Positions 63,706 through 64,000 of a stretch of 64,000 bases of DNA are shown one piece after another. The translations under genes were made by a program, and so were the position numbers. The notes beneath the pieces were generated by a model. That model was not told the DNA's origin. It did not search any database and worked only from the letters and a program-made list of their open reading frames with translations. The stretch comes from Verrucomicrobiales bacterium (GTDB lineage: Bacteria > Verrucomicrobiota > Verrucomicrobiia > Limisphaerales > CAIMTB01). The stretch is from NCBI GenBank assembly GCA_016795425.1, contig JAEUHG010000044.1, positions 1-64,000 of the forward strand, given 5' to 3'. Position 1 is the stretch's first letter. Each line of letters opens with the position of its first letter.

Positions 63706-64000
63706 TCAGGCCGTTACCACTTCATCGCAGACTCGGAAGAAGGCCTCGATATCGGAGGGTCGGCAGTGAATGTGAGTCGAGAGCCGCGTGCGCGTTCCCA
63801 CGATGGCATTGATGTTGGCGGCTTTCATGGCTTTCCCGAGCGTTTCGCCAGGATCCCTCCTGAACCGAAACGAGATCATGGCGTGAAAGAGGCGGTCATC
63901 GTCAGGAGTTACGGCCTCCAAATAGGGCCGACGGTGGACTTCGGCCAAGGCGAGCCGGGCGAGGTGATGGATGCGGCGATAGACCTGGTCCGGTCCCAAT
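63706..64000 (-). CDS. C-terminus of a class V aminotransferase-like protein (partial)
   Basis: Only the last ~97 residues are inside the window; the gene begins beyond the right edge. The segment LFHAMISFRFRRDPGETLGK, then IVGTRTRLSTHIHCRPSDIE and AFFRVCDEVV matches the C-terminal domain of class V aminotransferases (selenocysteine lyase, isopenicillin N epimerase and kin). The PLP lysine lies outside, so activity cannot be judged. It is convergent with the glycosidase-like gene and 10 bases away from its stop. Confidence 0.7.
   Translation of the reverse strand, partial: LGPDQVYRRIHHLARLALAEVHRRPYLEAVTPDDDRLFHAMISFRFRRDPGETLGKAMKAANINAIVGTRTRLSTHIHCRPSDIEAFFRVCDEVVTA

Overview
The window is high-GC DNA from a Gram-negative bacterium, most likely a member of the phylum Verrucomicrobiota (Pedosphaerales/Limisphaerales type). 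Indicators are a planctomycete-type cytochrome c (PSCyt1/DUF1549) protein, a Verrucomicrobia-style pseudopilin with a C-terminal 'ADGHV' motif, a PEP-CTERM protein, CRTAC1/ASPIC-UnbV proteins, CotH/lamin-tail proteins, Tat-exported Gfo/Idh/MocA and TIM-barrel proteins, and many long secreted proteins ending in the same short C-terminal module. No rRNA, tRNA, CRISPR array or insertion sequence was found. The taxonomic call rests on protein families only.

Region 1 (1-3 kb) holds the start of a PSCyt1/DUF1549 gene, a translationally coupled Xre-RES toxin-antitoxin pair with a palindromic operator candidate, and an APH-fold kinase. Region 2 (3-12.7 kb) is a leftward run that looks like a peptide and hydroxyproline utilisation locus: a low-specificity threonine aldolase, a dihydrodipicolinate-synthase-family lyase (best guess: the hydroxyproline-pathway deaminase), a POT di/tripeptide transporter, a zinc metallopeptidase-cyclophilin fusion, a secreted tricorn-type protease and a 4-hydroxyproline epimerase-type racemase.

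Region 3 (12.7-39.6 kb) is rich in exported proteins: a pseudopilin, a GH30-like hydrolase with a CBM6-like partner, WD40 and PQQ propellers, a phospholipase-C-like protein with HAF repeats, a protein with five tandem ~205-residue repeats, two CRTAC1 proteins (one a TPR lipoprotein) and a CotH/lamin-tail protein.

Region 4 (39.5-53.7 kb, all minus strand) is the most striking part. It is a compact operon for a candidate trans-envelope electron conduit. It starts with a 1346-residue fusion of a DUF6079/PglY-like P-loop ATPase, a formate-dehydrogenase-gamma-like di-heme cytochrome b, and a periplasmic domain with 23 CXXCH motifs. A ResB-like protein, a four-heme cytochrome, an NHL lipoprotein, a five-heme lipoprotein, an outer-membrane beta-barrel, a second NHL lipoprotein, a twelve-heme cytochrome and an NrfJ-like OB-fold protein follow. 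Start/stop overlaps (ATGA twice) bind the middle genes together. The simplest reading is quinol oxidation at the inner membrane, a periplasmic heme wire, and a porin-cytochrome exit through the outer membrane.

Region 5 (53.7-64 kb) starts with a nested inverted-repeat (REPIN-like) element. It carries a Gfo/Idh/MocA oxidoreductase, a PEP-CTERM protein, a methyltransferase fused in frame to a secreted protein, a DUF3592 protein, a sugar isomerase/epimerase-like protein, a large glycosidase-like secreted protein and the C-terminus of a class V aminotransferase. A second type of REPIN-like element occurs twice, at about 4.0 and 60.8 kb, in opposite orientation.
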